Below are positions 55,858-64,000 of a stretch of 64,000 nt of DNA, piece by piece (the stretch's first letter is position 1; each line of letters opens with the position of its first letter). A program made the position numbers and the translations under genes. Source of the stretch: Streptomyces sp. TSRI0107 (GTDB lineage: Bacteria; Actinomycetota; Actinomycetes; Streptomycetales; Streptomycetaceae); the NCBI RefSeq assembly GCF_001905845.1, contig NZ_LIVZ01000005.1, forward strand, positions 434,001-498,000, read 5' to 3'. Below the pieces are notes generated by a model. That model did not search any database, was not told the origin of the DNA, and worked only from the letters and a program-made list of their open reading frames with translations.

Positions 55858-56700
55858 ATGCCCCAGCACACCTCCGGGTCCGACCGGGCGGCGGTCACAC
55901 CCGCCGCCCGCGACGGTGGCAGCGTGCGGCCGCCCGCTCCCTCGACGCTCGACGAGCTCTGGCGGTCGTACAAGGCCACGGGCGACGACCGGCTGCGCGA
56001 GCAGCTGATTCTGCACTACTCGCCGCTCGTCAAATACGTGGCGGGACGGGTGAGCGTCGGTCTGCCGCCGAACGTGGAGCAGGCCGACTTCGTGTCCTCC
56101 GGGGTGTTCGGGCTCATCGACGCGATCGAGAAGTTCGACATCGACCGGGAGATCAAGTTCGAGACGTACGCGATCACGCGGATCCGGGGCGCGATGATCG
56201 ACGAGCTGCGGGCCCTGGACTGGATCCCGCGCTCGGTACGGCAGAAGGCGCGCAACGTGGAGCGGGCCTACGCGACGCTGGAGGCACGGCTGCGGCGGAC
56301 GCCGTCGGAGGGCGAGGTGGCCGCCGAGCTGGGGATCGCGGTGGACGAACTGCACGCCGTGTTCAGCCAGTTGTCGCTGGCCAACGTGGTGGCCCTGGAG
56401 GAGCTGCTGCACGTCGGGAGCGAGGGCGGGGACGGGCTCAGCGTCATGGACACGCTGGAGGACACCGCCGCGGACAATCCCGTGGAGGTGGCCGAGGACC
56501 GGGAGCTGCGGCGGTTCCTGGCCCGGGCGATCAACACGCTGCCGGAGCGGGAGAAGACCGTCGTCACCCTCTACTACTACGAGGGGCTCACCCTGGCCGA
56601 GATCGGGAACGTGCTCGGCGTGACCGAGAGCCGGGTCAGCCAGATCCACACCAAGTCCGTGCTCCAGCTGCGGGCGAAGCTGGCCGGCTTCGGGCGCTGA
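55858..56700 (+). CDS. whiG: RNA polymerase sigma factor WhiG
   Basis: 280-residue sigma factor of the FliA class that starts sporulation in aerial hyphae; in S. coelicolor it drives whiH and whiI and is held by the c-di-GMP-armed anti-sigma RsiG. Region 2 runs [20 protein letters not shown] to [20 protein letters not shown]. Region 3 has [16 protein letters not shown]. Region 4 has the [26 protein letters not shown] at 55858. The 270-bp upstream region has no promoter I can call with confidence. Confidence 0.96.
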   Translation: MPQHTSGSDRAAVTPAARDGGSVRPPAPSTLDELWRSYKATGDDRLREQLILHYSPLVKYVAGRVSVGLPPNVEQADFVSSGVFGLIDAIEKFDIDREIKFETYAITRIRGAMIDELRALDWIPRSVRQKARNVERAYATLEARLRRTPSEGEVAAELGIAVDELHAVFSQLSLANVVALEELLHVGSEGGDGLSVMDTLEDTAADNPVEVAEDRELRRFLARAINTLPEREKTVVTLYYYEGLTLAEIGNVLGVTESRVSQIHTKSVLQLRAKLAGFGR

Positions 56701-56757
56701 AGCGCGTACGGCACCGTCCCTCCCGCCGGGGGCGGTCGGTCCGTAAAGTGGGTTGAC

Positions 56758-57336
56758 GTGCCAAGGATTCGAGCGGCCTCCGTGGCCGAGCACCGGTCGA
56801 TGCAGCGAGCCGCCCTGCTGGACGCGGCTCGGTCCCTGTTGTCCGAGGGCGGTACGGAGGCGCTGACCTTCCCGGCTCTCGCCGAGCGGACCGGGCTGGC
56901 GCGGTCGTCCGTGTACGAGTACTTCCGGTCGCGGGCCGCGGTCGTCGAGGAGCTGTGCGAGGTCGACTTCCCCGTGTGGGCGGCGGAGGTCGAGGCGGCG
57001 ATGGCCGCGGCGGACGGGCCGGAGGCCAAGGTCGAGGCCTATGTCCGGCGGCAGCTGTCGCTGGTCGGGGACCGGCGGCATCGGGCCGTGGTGGCGATCT
57101 CGGCGAGTGAGCTGGACGCGGGGGCACGGGAGAAGATCCGGGCGGCGCACGGGGCGCTCGTCGCGATGATCGTGGACGTGCTGGGGGAGATGGGGCACGC
57201 GGAGCCCCGGCTCACGGCGATGATGCTGCAGGGCGTCGTCGACTCGGCTGTACGGCGGATCGAGCTGGGCGTCGAGGAGCCGGGGGTCGTGGCGGAGGCC
57301 GCGGTGCGGATGGCGCTGCGGGGGGTCCTGGGCTGA
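56758..57336 (+). CDS. TetR-family transcriptional regulator
   Basis: 192-residue TetR repressor with an N-terminal HTH (about 17-62: RAALLDAARSLLSEGG, FPALAERTGLARSSVYEYF) and an all-helical ligand domain. GTG at 56758, 57 bp after whiG, on the same strand. Ligand and targets are unknown. No adjacent divergent target is present, so it may be part of the whiG unit. Confidence 0.88.
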   Translation: MPRIRAASVAEHRSMQRAALLDAARSLLSEGGTEALTFPALAERTGLARSSVYEYFRSRAAVVEELCEVDFPVWAAEVEAAMAAADGPEAKVEAYVRRQLSLVGDRRHRAVVAISASELDAGAREKIRAAHGALVAMIVDVLGEMGHAEPRLTAMMLQGVVDSAVRRIELGVEEPGVVAEAAVRMALRGVLG

Positions 57337-57396
57337 GCCCGGTCTCCGGACCGGCCGACAAGGGTGAGCGGCCCGGCGCTACGGGGCGCCGCCCGG

Positions 57397-57963
57397 CTAC
57401 GGCAGCGGCACTCCCAGCACCGGCAGCAGCACCGACGGGCCCTCGTTCACCAGCCACGGGGGCATGACCGACAGCGGGTCCAGGTAGGCCTCGCCTCTCC
57501 GCAACCCCCAGTGGACGCACGTGACCGGGCAGTGGGAGCCCGCCGGTTCCACCGTGCCGACCACCTCGCCCGCCGCCACCGGGTCGCCCTTCTTCACGGA
57601 CGGGCGTACCGGCTCGTACGTCGTGCGCAGCGGGGGAGCGCCCGTGCCGTCGAGTTCCACGGAGACCACACCCCTCCCCGCCACCCGGCCGGCGTAGGAC
57701 ACCCGGCCGGCCGCGACGGCCAGGACCGGCGCGCCGGGCGCGGCCGCCAGGTCGACTCCGCGGTGGCCCCGGGCGTACGGGGACGGGGGCGGGTCCCAGG
57801 CGCGGAGGACCGGCGGGCGGCCGGGGAGGGGCCAGGTGCGGCCCACCGCCGGGACGGGTGGGGTGGGAGAGGGCGCGCCGTCCGCCCGGCCGGCCGGTGT
57901 CAGGACCGGCCACAGGCCCAGCAGCGCCGCCGTCACCAGGTACGCGTATCGCTTCGCTCGCAT
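57397..57963 (-). CDS. M23/LytM-like exported protein with altered HxH motif
   Basis: 188-residue exported protein with a signal peptide (about 1-29) and a lasso/M23 peptidase fold. The zinc motif HxxxD is H67-D71 ([12 protein letters not shown]). The usual HxH is CVH (Cys149-Val150-His151, [10 protein letters not shown]). Zinc ligands H67, D71 and H151 remain but the first catalytic His is replaced by Cys. It should act on or bind peptidoglycan. ATG at 57963. I recall the CxH form in other Streptomyces copies. It is divergent from rpsB and convergent with the TetR gene. Confidence 0.8.
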   Translation of the reverse strand: MRAKRYAYLVTAALLGLWPVLTPAGRADGAPSPTPPVPAVGRTWPLPGRPPVLRAWDPPPSPYARGHRGVDLAAAPGAPVLAVAAGRVSYAGRVAGRGVVSVELDGTGAPPLRTTYEPVRPSVKKGDPVAAGEVVGTVEPAGSHCPVTCVHWGLRRGEAYLDPLSVMPPWLVNEGPSVLLPVLGVPLP

Positions 57964-58247
57964 GCCGGAACCGTGCCGCAGCCCCGCTGATCACCGCCGG
58001 AGCCTGTGGACTACTCGCCGGTTGTGGAGAGCGGCGTCACCCGGCGCTCCGCCGGTCCCGTACACTTCTGATGGCGATCCGGGTCACCGGGTCGACTTCG
58101 CACGCCCCGACACCGGGTCCCGGCACCGTCCGGAACCCAGGAGTCAGCGCCCCTCGGTCCTTTGTGGCAACGGCGCGCTGCGGGCGTCAGGCGCGGGAGC
58201 CGTCCGGCATCCGCGGCACAACCGAGAAACTCAAGGAGAGTACGGCC

Positions 58248-59114
58248 ATGGCCGTCGTCACGATGCGGGAGCTGCTGGAGAGCGGCGTCCACTTCGGTCA
58301 CCAGACCCGTCGTTGGAACCCGAAGATGAAGCGCTTCATCTTCACGGAGCGCAACGGCATCTACATCATCGACCTGCTCCAGTCGCTGTCGTACATCGAC
58401 CGCGCCTACGAGTTCGTCAAGGAGACCGTGGCCCACGGCGGCACGGTCATGTTCGTCGGCACGAAGAAGCAGGCGCAGGAGGCCATCGCCGAGCAGGCCA
58501 CCCGCGTCGGCATGCCCTACGTCAACCAGCGCTGGCTGGGCGGCATGCTCACCAACTTCTCGACCGTCTACAAGCGTCTGCAGCGCCTGAAGGAGCTGGA
58601 GCAGATCGACTTCGAGGACGTCGCGTCCTCCGGTCTGACCAAGAAGGAGCTCCTGGTCCTCTCCCGCGAGAAGGCCAAGCTGGAGAAGACCCTCGGTGGT
58701 ATCCGCGAGATGCAGAAGGTGCCGAGCGCCGTCTGGATCGTGGACACCAAGAAGGAGCACATCGCCGTTGGTGAGGCCCGGAAGCTGAACATTCCGGTCG
58801 TCGCGATCCTCGACACCAACTGCGACCCCGACGAGGTCGACTACAAGATCCCGGGCAACGACGACGCGATCCGCTCCGTCACCCTGCTCACCCGCGTCAT
58901 CGCCGACGCCGTCGCCGAGGGCCTCATCGCCCGCAGCGGTGTCGCCACCGAGGGCAAGGGCGAGAAGGCCGCGGGCGAGCCGCTGGCCGAGTGGGAGCGC
59001 GACCTGCTCGAGGGCGAGAAGAAGGCCGAGGAGGCCCCGGCCGCCGCCGAGGCGCCCGCTGCCGAGGCGCCCGCCGCCGAGGCCGCTCCGGCCGCCGAGG
59101 GCGAGCAGGCCTGA
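58248..59114 (+). CDS. rpsB: 30S ribosomal protein S2
   Basis: 288-residue S2. The core [20 protein letters not shown] and the [20 protein letters not shown] segment are clear. A long Glu/Ala-rich C-terminal tail (about 245-288) is typical for actinobacteria. ATG at 58248 with AAGGAG upstream. The 284-bp leader region contains a TACACT box at 58061. It is the first gene of rpsB-tsf. Confidence 0.97.
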   Translation: MAVVTMRELLESGVHFGHQTRRWNPKMKRFIFTERNGIYIIDLLQSLSYIDRAYEFVKETVAHGGTVMFVGTKKQAQEAIAEQATRVGMPYVNQRWLGGMLTNFSTVYKRLQRLKELEQIDFEDVASSGLTKKELLVLSREKAKLEKTLGGIREMQKVPSAVWIVDTKKEHIAVGEARKLNIPVVAILDTNCDPDEVDYKIPGNDDAIRSVTLLTRVIADAVAEGLIARSGVATEGKGEKAAGEPLAEWERDLLEGEKKAEEAPAAAEAPAAEAPAAEAAPAAEGEQA

Positions 59115-59133
59115 CCGTCAGCGTCAGCCGTTG

Positions 59134-59168
59134 ACGGCGGGAGCTGACATCAAGTCCGCTCCCGCCGT
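59134..59168 (+). terminator. Intercistronic hairpin between rpsB and tsf
   Basis: An 11-bp perfect stem ACGGCGGGAGC / GCTCCCGCCGT with a 13-nt loop, 20 bp after rpsB. It probably attenuates tsf relative to rpsB. Confidence 0.65.
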
Positions 59169-59265
59169 TCACCCGTAGGTCAGCGCGGTGTCCGCGATCC
59201 ACACCCTGGATCGCGGACCGTGCAGATCTCCGATCCTCCAGACTTCGAGAAAGATTCACAGACTC

Positions 59266-60102
59266 ATGGCGAACTACACCGCCGCCGACGTCAAGAAGCT
59301 CCGTGAGCTCACGGGCGCCGGCATGATGGACTGCAAGAAGGCGCTGGACGAGGCCGAGGGCAACGTCGAGAAGGCTGTCGAGGCGCTGCGCATCAAGGGC
59401 CAGAAGGGCGTCGCCAAGCGCGAGGGCCGCTCCGCCGAGAACGGCGCCGTGGTCTCGATCATCGCCGACGACAACTCCTCCGGTGTCCTCGTCGAGCTGA
59501 AGTGCGAGACGGACTTCGTCGCCAAGGGCGAGAAGTTCCAGGCCGTGGCCCAGGCCATCGCCGAGCACGTCGCGAAGACCTCCCCGGCCGACCTGGAGGC
59601 CCTGCTCGCCTCCGAGATCGAGGCCGGCAAGACCGTCCAGGCGTTCGTCGACGAGGCCAACGCCAACCTGGGCGAGAAGATCGTCCTGGACCGCTTCGCG
59701 CAGTACGCCGACGGCTTCGTGCTCGCCTACATGCACCGCACGATGCCCGACCTGCCCCCGCAGATCGGTGTCCTCGTCGAGTTCGACAAGCCGAACGCCG
59801 AGGTCGCCAAGGGCATCGCCCAGCACATCGCCGCCTTCGCGCCGAAGTACCTCTCCAAGGAGGACGTCCCGGCCGAGGTCGTCGAGTCCGAGCGTCGTAT
59901 CGCCGAGGAGACCACCCGCGCCGAGGGCAAGCCCGAGGCCGCGATCGCGAAGATCGTCGAGGGTCGCGTCAACGGCTTCTTCAAGGACGCCACGCTGCTC
60001 GGCCAGCCGTACGCGCTGGACAACAAGAAGTCGGTCCAGAAGGTTCTGGACGAGGCCGGTGTCACCCTGAAGCGCTTCGCGCGCATCAAGGTCGGCATCT
60101 GA
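59266..60102 (+). CDS. tsf: Elongation factor Ts
   Basis: 278-residue guanine nucleotide exchange factor for EF-Tu. It has the N-terminal UBA-like ADVKKLRELTGAGMMDCKKA and the core ETDFVAKGEKF. ATG at 59266. The length is standard. Confidence 0.97.
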   Translation: MANYTAADVKKLRELTGAGMMDCKKALDEAEGNVEKAVEALRIKGQKGVAKREGRSAENGAVVSIIADDNSSGVLVELKCETDFVAKGEKFQAVAQAIAEHVAKTSPADLEALLASEIEAGKTVQAFVDEANANLGEKIVLDRFAQYADGFVLAYMHRTMPDLPPQIGVLVEFDKPNAEVAKGIAQHIAAFAPKYLSKEDVPAEVVESERRIAEETTRAEGKPEAAIAKIVEGRVNGFFKDATLLGQPYALDNKKSVQKVLDEAGVTLKRFARIKVGI

Positions 60103-60206
60103 GTCCGTACCGCAACGGGTACTCGATCCCGATAGGGTCGGGTGCGGTCGTTTGCGTACGCCGCCACGCAGACACGTGTGGCGGGCGACAGCAGATCTGA
60201 CGAGGA

Positions 60207-60254
60207 GGCCATTGCCGCGCATGGGATGCGAACGACACCCCACCGGCAATGGCC
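60207..60254 (+). promoter_or_regulatory. Structured leader before pyrH
   Basis: A 10-bp outer stem GGCCATTGCC (60207-60216) / GGCAATGGCC (60245-60254) encloses a second hairpin CGCAT-GGG-ATGCG (60218-60230). It ends 40 nt before the pyrH start. There is no T tract, so it is not a clear terminator of tsf. Confidence 0.5.
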
Positions 60255-60293
60255 TTCTTCGTATGTGCAACACGTGAAAGAGGCGGGATCCCC

Positions 60294-61052
60294 ATGACCA
60301 CCAAGGCCCAGAAGAGCGACGACGGCAAAGTGCCCGGCCGGTTTCTGCTGAAGCTGTCCGGAGAGGCCTTCTCCGGTGGCGGGGGCCTGGGCGTCGACCC
60401 CGACGTGGTGCACAAGATCGCCCGCGAGATCGCGGCCGTCGTGCGCGACGGAGCGCAGATCGCGGTCGTCATCGGCGGCGGCAACTTCTTCCGTGGCGCC
60501 GAACTCCAGCAGCGCGGCATGGACCGCGCCCGCTCCGACTACATGGGCATGCTCGGCACCGTGATGAACTGCCTCGCCCTCCAGGACTTCCTGGAGAAGG
60601 AGGGCATCGACAGCCGGGTCCAGACCGCCATCACCATGGGCCAGGTCGCCGAGCCGTACATCCCGCTGCGCGCCGTGCGCCACCTGGAGAAGGGCCGTGT
60701 GGTCATCTTCGGCGCCGGTATGGGCATGCCGTACTTCTCCACCGACACCACCGCCGCCCAGCGCGCCCTGGAGATCGACGCCGAGGCGCTGCTGATGGGC
60801 AAGAACGGAGTCGACGGGGTCTACGACTCCGACCCCAAGACCAACCCGGACGCCGTGAAGTTCGACGCGCTCGGCTACGGCGAGGTCATCACGCGCGACC
60901 TGAAGGTCGCCGACGCCACGGCCATCACGCTGTGCCGCGACAACAGCCTGCCGATCCTCGTCTTCGAGCTTCTTGCGGAGGGCAATATCGCTCGCGCCGT
61001 CAAGGGTGAGAAGATCGGCACGCTGGTGGGTGACCAGGGCAGCCGGGACTGA
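60294..61052 (+). CDS. pyrH: UMP kinase
   Basis: 252-residue hexameric UMP kinase of the amino-acid kinase fold. Features are [14 protein letters not shown] at the start, [13 protein letters not shown] (about 61-73), and [15 protein letters not shown] (about 166-180). ATG at 60294 with GGCGGGAT upstream. Confidence 0.96.
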   Translation: MTTKAQKSDDGKVPGRFLLKLSGEAFSGGGGLGVDPDVVHKIAREIAAVVRDGAQIAVVIGGGNFFRGAELQQRGMDRARSDYMGMLGTVMNCLALQDFLEKEGIDSRVQTAITMGQVAEPYIPLRAVRHLEKGRVVIFGAGMGMPYFSTDTTAAQRALEIDAEALLMGKNGVDGVYDSDPKTNPDAVKFDALGYGEVITRDLKVADATAITLCRDNSLPILVFELLAEGNIARAVKGEKIGTLVGDQGSRD

Positions 61053-61192
61053 CCGGTGACCACGGCCCCTGACCGGGGGATGGACAATGTCCTGCCGGTC
61101 GGGAACCGTGCAGGAAGAAGACGCGACGCAGCCGGCCGCCGACCACAACGTCAACCGCAGCCGGGCCTACTCAAGACACGCAGGAGCAAGTG

Positions 61193-61750
61193 GTGATCGA
61201 AGAGACCCTCCTCGAGGCCGAGGAGAAGATGGAGAAGGCCGTCGTGGTCGCCAAGGAGGACTTCGCCGCGATCCGCACCGGCCGTGCGCACCCGGCGATG
61301 TTCAACAAGATCGTGGCCGACTACTACGGCGCACCGACGCCGATCAACCAGCTGGCCTCGTTCTCCGTGCCGGAGCCGCGCATGGCCGTCGTGACCCCGT
61401 TCGACAAGAGCGCGCTGCGCAACATCGAGCAGGCGATCCGCGACTCCGACCTGGGCGTCAACCCGAGCAACGACGGCAACATCATCCGTGTGGTGTTCCC
61501 GGAGCTGACCGAGGAGCGCCGCCGCGAGTACATCAAGGTCGCCAAGGGCAAGGGCGAGGACGCGAAGATCTCGATCCGCTCCGTGCGCCGCAAGGCCAAG
61601 GACGCCATCGACAAGCTGATCAAGGACGGCGAGATCGGCGAGGACGAGGGCCGTCGTGCGGAGAAGGAGCTCGACGACACCACCGCGAAGTACGTCGCCC
61701 AGGTGGACGAGCTCCTGAAGCACAAGGAAGCCGAACTGCTCGAGGTCTGA
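61193..61750 (+). CDS. frr: Ribosome recycling factor
   Basis: 185-residue RRF that splits post-termination ribosomes with EF-G. It shows [20 protein letters not shown] and [13 protein letters not shown] at the start. GTG at 61193 gives the known length; GTG at 61190 is one codon longer. Its TGA overlaps the cdsA ATG (TGATG). Confidence 0.96.
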   Translation: MIEETLLEAEEKMEKAVVVAKEDFAAIRTGRAHPAMFNKIVADYYGAPTPINQLASFSVPEPRMAVVTPFDKSALRNIEQAIRDSDLGVNPSNDGNIIRVVFPELTEERRREYIKVAKGKGEDAKISIRSVRRKAKDAIDKLIKDGEIGEDEGRRAEKELDDTTAKYVAQVDELLKHKEAELLEV

Positions 61751-62883
61751 TGAACGACTCTTCCTGGGGGACGCCGCAGACCGGGTACTGGCAGCCGTCC
61801 GACCAGGGGCCGATCCGGGGTCCGGTCCAGCGGGCCGCCCCGGCGGGTCCCGCGTACGATGCGCTTGACGCGCAGCAGACTCGGCCCATGCCCATCGTGC
61901 CCGACGTATCCGCACACGGCGGAAACCAGGATGACGACCGGGGGGCCGCTCGGCTGAGCGGCCCCCTGTTCCGAGACGAGAGCACGTCGGCGCCGTCCCA
62001 CGCTGCGACGCCGCAGAATCCGGAGCCCATGCACGACGCCCCGCAGCCGGCGCCCGCACCGCAGAAGAAGAGCGCGGGCCGCGACCTCGGTGCCGCGATA
62101 GGGGTCGGGCTCGGACTCGGCGCGGTGATCGTCGCCTCGCTGTTCGTCGTCAAGGCCGTCTTCGTCGGTGTCATCGCGGTCGCCGTGGTGGTCGGGCTGT
62201 GGGAACTGACCAAGCGCCTGGAGGAACGCAAGGGCATCCGGGCGCCGCTGGTGCCGCTCGCGATCGGCGGCGCCGCGATGGTCGTCGCCGGGTACGTCCG
62301 GGGCGCCGAGGGCGCGTGGGTCGCGATGGCGCTCACCGCGCTGGCGGTGCTGGTCTGGCGGATGACGGAACCGCCGGAGGGCTACCTCAAGGACGTCACG
62401 GCCGGCGTCTTCGCCGCGTTCTACGTGCCGTTCCTCGCCACGTTCGTCGCGATGATGCTGACGGCCGACGACGGGCCGTACCGGGTGCTGACGTTCCTGC
62501 TGCTGACGGTGGTCAGCGACACCGGGGCGTACGCGGTCGGCTGGCGGTTCGGCAAACACAAGCTGGCGCCCCGGATCAGCCCCGGCAAGACCCGCGAGGG
62601 CCTGCTGGGCGCGGTGACGTTCGCGATGGCGGTGGGCGCGCTGTGCATGCAGTTCCTGGTGGACGACGGCATCTGGTGGCAGGGCCTGCTCCTCGGCCTC
62701 GCCGTCGCGGCCAGCGCCACGCTGGGCGACCTCGGCGAGTCCATGATCAAGCGGGACCTGGGCATCAAGGACATGGGCACCCTGCTCCCCGGCCACGGCG
62801 GCATCATGGACCGGCTGGACTCCCTGCTCCCCACGGCACCGGTCGTGTGGCTCCTGCTGGTCCTCTTCGTGGGCAGCACCTGA
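61750..62883 (+). CDS. cdsA: Phosphatidate cytidylyltransferase
   Basis: 377-residue membrane enzyme that makes CDP-diacylglycerol for phospholipids. A disordered cytosolic N-terminus of about 110 residues (Pro/Gln-rich) precedes about eight membrane spans. The family signature runs [13 protein letters not shown] to [18 protein letters not shown] and [19 protein letters not shown] at 61750 overlaps frr. The long N-terminal extension is common in Streptomyces CdsA. Confidence 0.95.
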   Translation: MNDSSWGTPQTGYWQPSDQGPIRGPVQRAAPAGPAYDALDAQQTRPMPIVPDVSAHGGNQDDDRGAARLSGPLFRDESTSAPSHAATPQNPEPMHDAPQPAPAPQKKSAGRDLGAAIGVGLGLGAVIVASLFVVKAVFVGVIAVAVVVGLWELTKRLEERKGIRAPLVPLAIGGAAMVVAGYVRGAEGAWVAMALTALAVLVWRMTEPPEGYLKDVTAGVFAAFYVPFLATFVAMMLTADDGPYRVLTFLLLTVVSDTGAYAVGWRFGKHKLAPRISPGKTREGLLGAVTFAMAVGALCMQFLVDDGIWWQGLLLGLAVAASATLGDLGESMIKRDLGIKDMGTLLPGHGGIMDRLDSLLPTAPVVWLLLVLFVGST

Positions 62884-62903
62884 CCGCCGCACCGAACACT
62901 GAC

Positions 62904-62933
62904 GAGCCCCCGCCCTGCCCAGGGCGGGGGCTC
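62904..62933 (+). terminator. Terminator after cdsA
   Basis: A 13-bp stem GAGCCCCCGCCCT / AGGGCGGGGGCTC with a 4-nt loop, followed by a T-rich stretch (TGTCCTTGG). 21 bp past the stop. Confidence 0.8.
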
Positions 62934-62993
62934 TGTCCTTGGTCCTTTCGGGCGGCCGGGTCACCCGATTGGATCTGCGACACTGGTAGAACC

Positions 62994-64000
62994 ATGCCCA
63001 AGCCCGGAGAACTCACTTTCGTCGCGCCGCGCGGAGCCAAGAAGCCGCCGCGGCATCTCGCTGATCTTTCGCCCGCGGAGCGCAAGGACGCCGTCGCGGA
63101 GGTCGGTGAGAAGCCGTTCCGTGCCAAGCAGCTCTCGCAGCACTACTTCGCGCGGTACGCGCACGACCCGGAGCAGTGGACCGACATCCCCGCCGGTTCC
63201 CGCGACAAGCTGCGCGAGGCGCTGTTCCCGGAGCTGATGACCGTCGTACGGCATCTGTCGACCGATGAGGGCGCCACCCGCAAGACGCTGTGGCGGCTCT
63301 TCGACGGCACGCTCGTGGAGTCGGTGCTGATGCGCTACCCGGACCGGGTGACCATGTGCATCAGCTCGCAGGCCGGGTGCGGGATGAACTGCCCGTTCTG
63401 CGCGACGGGGCAGGCCGGTCTGGACCGGAATCTGTCGACCGCCGAGATCGTGCACCAGATCGTGGACGGCATGCGCGCGCTGCGCGACGGTGAGGTGCCC
63501 GGTGGGCCCGCGCGGCTGTCGAACATCGTCTTCATGGGGATGGGCGAGCCGCTCGCCAACTACAAGCGGGTCGTCGGCGCCATCCGCGCCCTCACCGACC
63601 CGGCCCCCGACGGGCTCGGGCTGTCGCAGCGCGGCATCACCGTGTCGACGGTGGGGCTGGTCCCCGCCATCCACCGGTTCGCCGACGAGGGCTTCAAGTG
63701 CCGGCTCGCGATCTCGCTGCACGCGCCCGACGACGAACTGCGCGACACCCTCGTACCGGTCAACACCCGGTGGAAGGTGCGCGAAGTGCTCGACGCCGGG
63801 TTCGACTACGTCGAGAAGTCCGGGCGCCGGCTGTCCATCGAGTACGCGCTGATCCGGGACATCAACGACCAGGCGTGGCGTGGCGACCGGCTCGGGCGGC
63901 TGCTCAAGGGCCGGCCCGTGCACGTCAACCTCATCCCGCTGAACCCGACACCCGGCTCGAAGTGGACCGCGTCGCGGCCCGAGGACGAGAAGGCGTTCGT
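62994..64000 (+). CDS. rlmN: 23S rRNA/tRNA adenine-C2 methyltransferase RlmN (3' end missing)
   Basis: First 335 codons of a radical-SAM methyltransferase that makes m2A2503 in 23S rRNA and m2A37 in tRNA. The [4Fe-4S] Cys triad is C129, C133 and C136 ([18 protein letters not shown]). Motifs [17 protein letters not shown] and [13 protein letters not shown] follow. ATG at 62994. The frame is open at the window edge. Confidence 0.95.
   Translation, partial: MPKPGELTFVAPRGAKKPPRHLADLSPAERKDAVAEVGEKPFRAKQLSQHYFARYAHDPEQWTDIPAGSRDKLREALFPELMTVVRHLSTDEGATRKTLWRLFDGTLVESVLMRYPDRVTMCISSQAGCGMNCPFCATGQAGLDRNLSTAEIVHQIVDGMRALRDGEVPGGPARLSNIVFMGMGEPLANYKRVVGAIRALTDPAPDGLGLSQRGITVSTVGLVPAIHRFADEGFKCRLAISLHAPDDELRDTLVPVNTRWKVREVLDAGFDYVEKSGRRLSIEYALIRDINDQAWRGDRLGRLLKGRPVHVNLIPLNPTPGSKWTASRPEDEKAF

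Overview
The window is chromosomal DNA of a Streptomyces species or a very close relative. The evidence is about 70 percent or higher G+C with strong third-position G/C, frequent GTG starts, GGAGG-type ribosome binding sites, and Streptomyces-specific genes (nsdA, whiG, glcP, amtB-glnK-glnD, a four-gene signal peptidase cluster, a long Cys-containing L28). From memory, the gene order matches the core S. coelicolor block that runs from rpmB to rlmN. Nothing looks like a prophage, an IS element, a CRISPR array or a tRNA gene. Almost all of the sequence is conserved core, with small strain-specific additions.

Layout. 1-2268: 5' part of an AfsR-like BTAD/NB-ARC regulator running off the left edge. 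2383-4521: rpmB and a DAK2/FakA-type kinase gene, divergent. 4522-9721: a GC-rich minisatellite, then a translationally coupled HSP90-TPR pair that looks like an insert between the DAK2 gene and recG. 9913-17266: recG, rsmD, coaD, a DivIVA-like gene, yceD-rpmF-rnc and mutM. 17239-21200: HxlR regulator/flavodoxin pair, small membrane protein, CAP-domain protein, acylphosphatase, a possible frameshifted zinc protein and a 68-residue coiled-coil protein. 21409-31284: smc, glcP, an LLM oxidoreductase/NCS1 permease pair on the minus strand, and ftsY. 31445-38562: primase-like protein, nsdA, and the nitrogen operon amtB-glnK-glnD with a GlnR site. 38683-44322: ffh, a second ftsH, a methyltransferase and a SprT-like metalloprotein. 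44628-47260: rpsP-khpA-rimM-trmD-rplS. 47321-55587: sipW-sipX-sipY, then sipZ, NUDIX, DUF2469, yraN, comM and dprA. 55858-57963: whiG, a TetR regulator and an M23 peptidase-like protein. 58248-64000: rpsB-tsf, pyrH, frr-cdsA and the start of rlmN.

How the genes work together. The block serves ribosome production (L28, L32, S16, L19, S2, EF-Ts, RRF, RimM, TrmD, RsmD, RlmN, RNase III), protein export (Ffh, FtsY, four signal peptidases, FtsH), chromosome maintenance (SMC, RecG, MutM, DprA), nitrogen sensing, glucose uptake and developmental control (NsdA, WhiG, RNase III).

The most unusual signal is tandem-repeat expansion in three places. The first is a 26-bp noncoding minisatellite (4524-4858). 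The second is two in-frame arrays of 48 and 84 bp that swell the SMC hinge by about 200 residues. The third is an 18/36-bp in-frame array at the 5' end of dprA in which every 36-bp unit carries a perfect 8-nt Shine-Dalgarno sequence. Other points worth checking are a TTA codon in nsdA, an RBS-sequestering hairpin before the LLM gene, an HSP90 with an acidic C-terminus coupled to a TPR partner, and a SprT-like protein behind a possible SigR promoter. Start sites, promoters and operators were judged by eye. Comparisons with other genomes are from memory.
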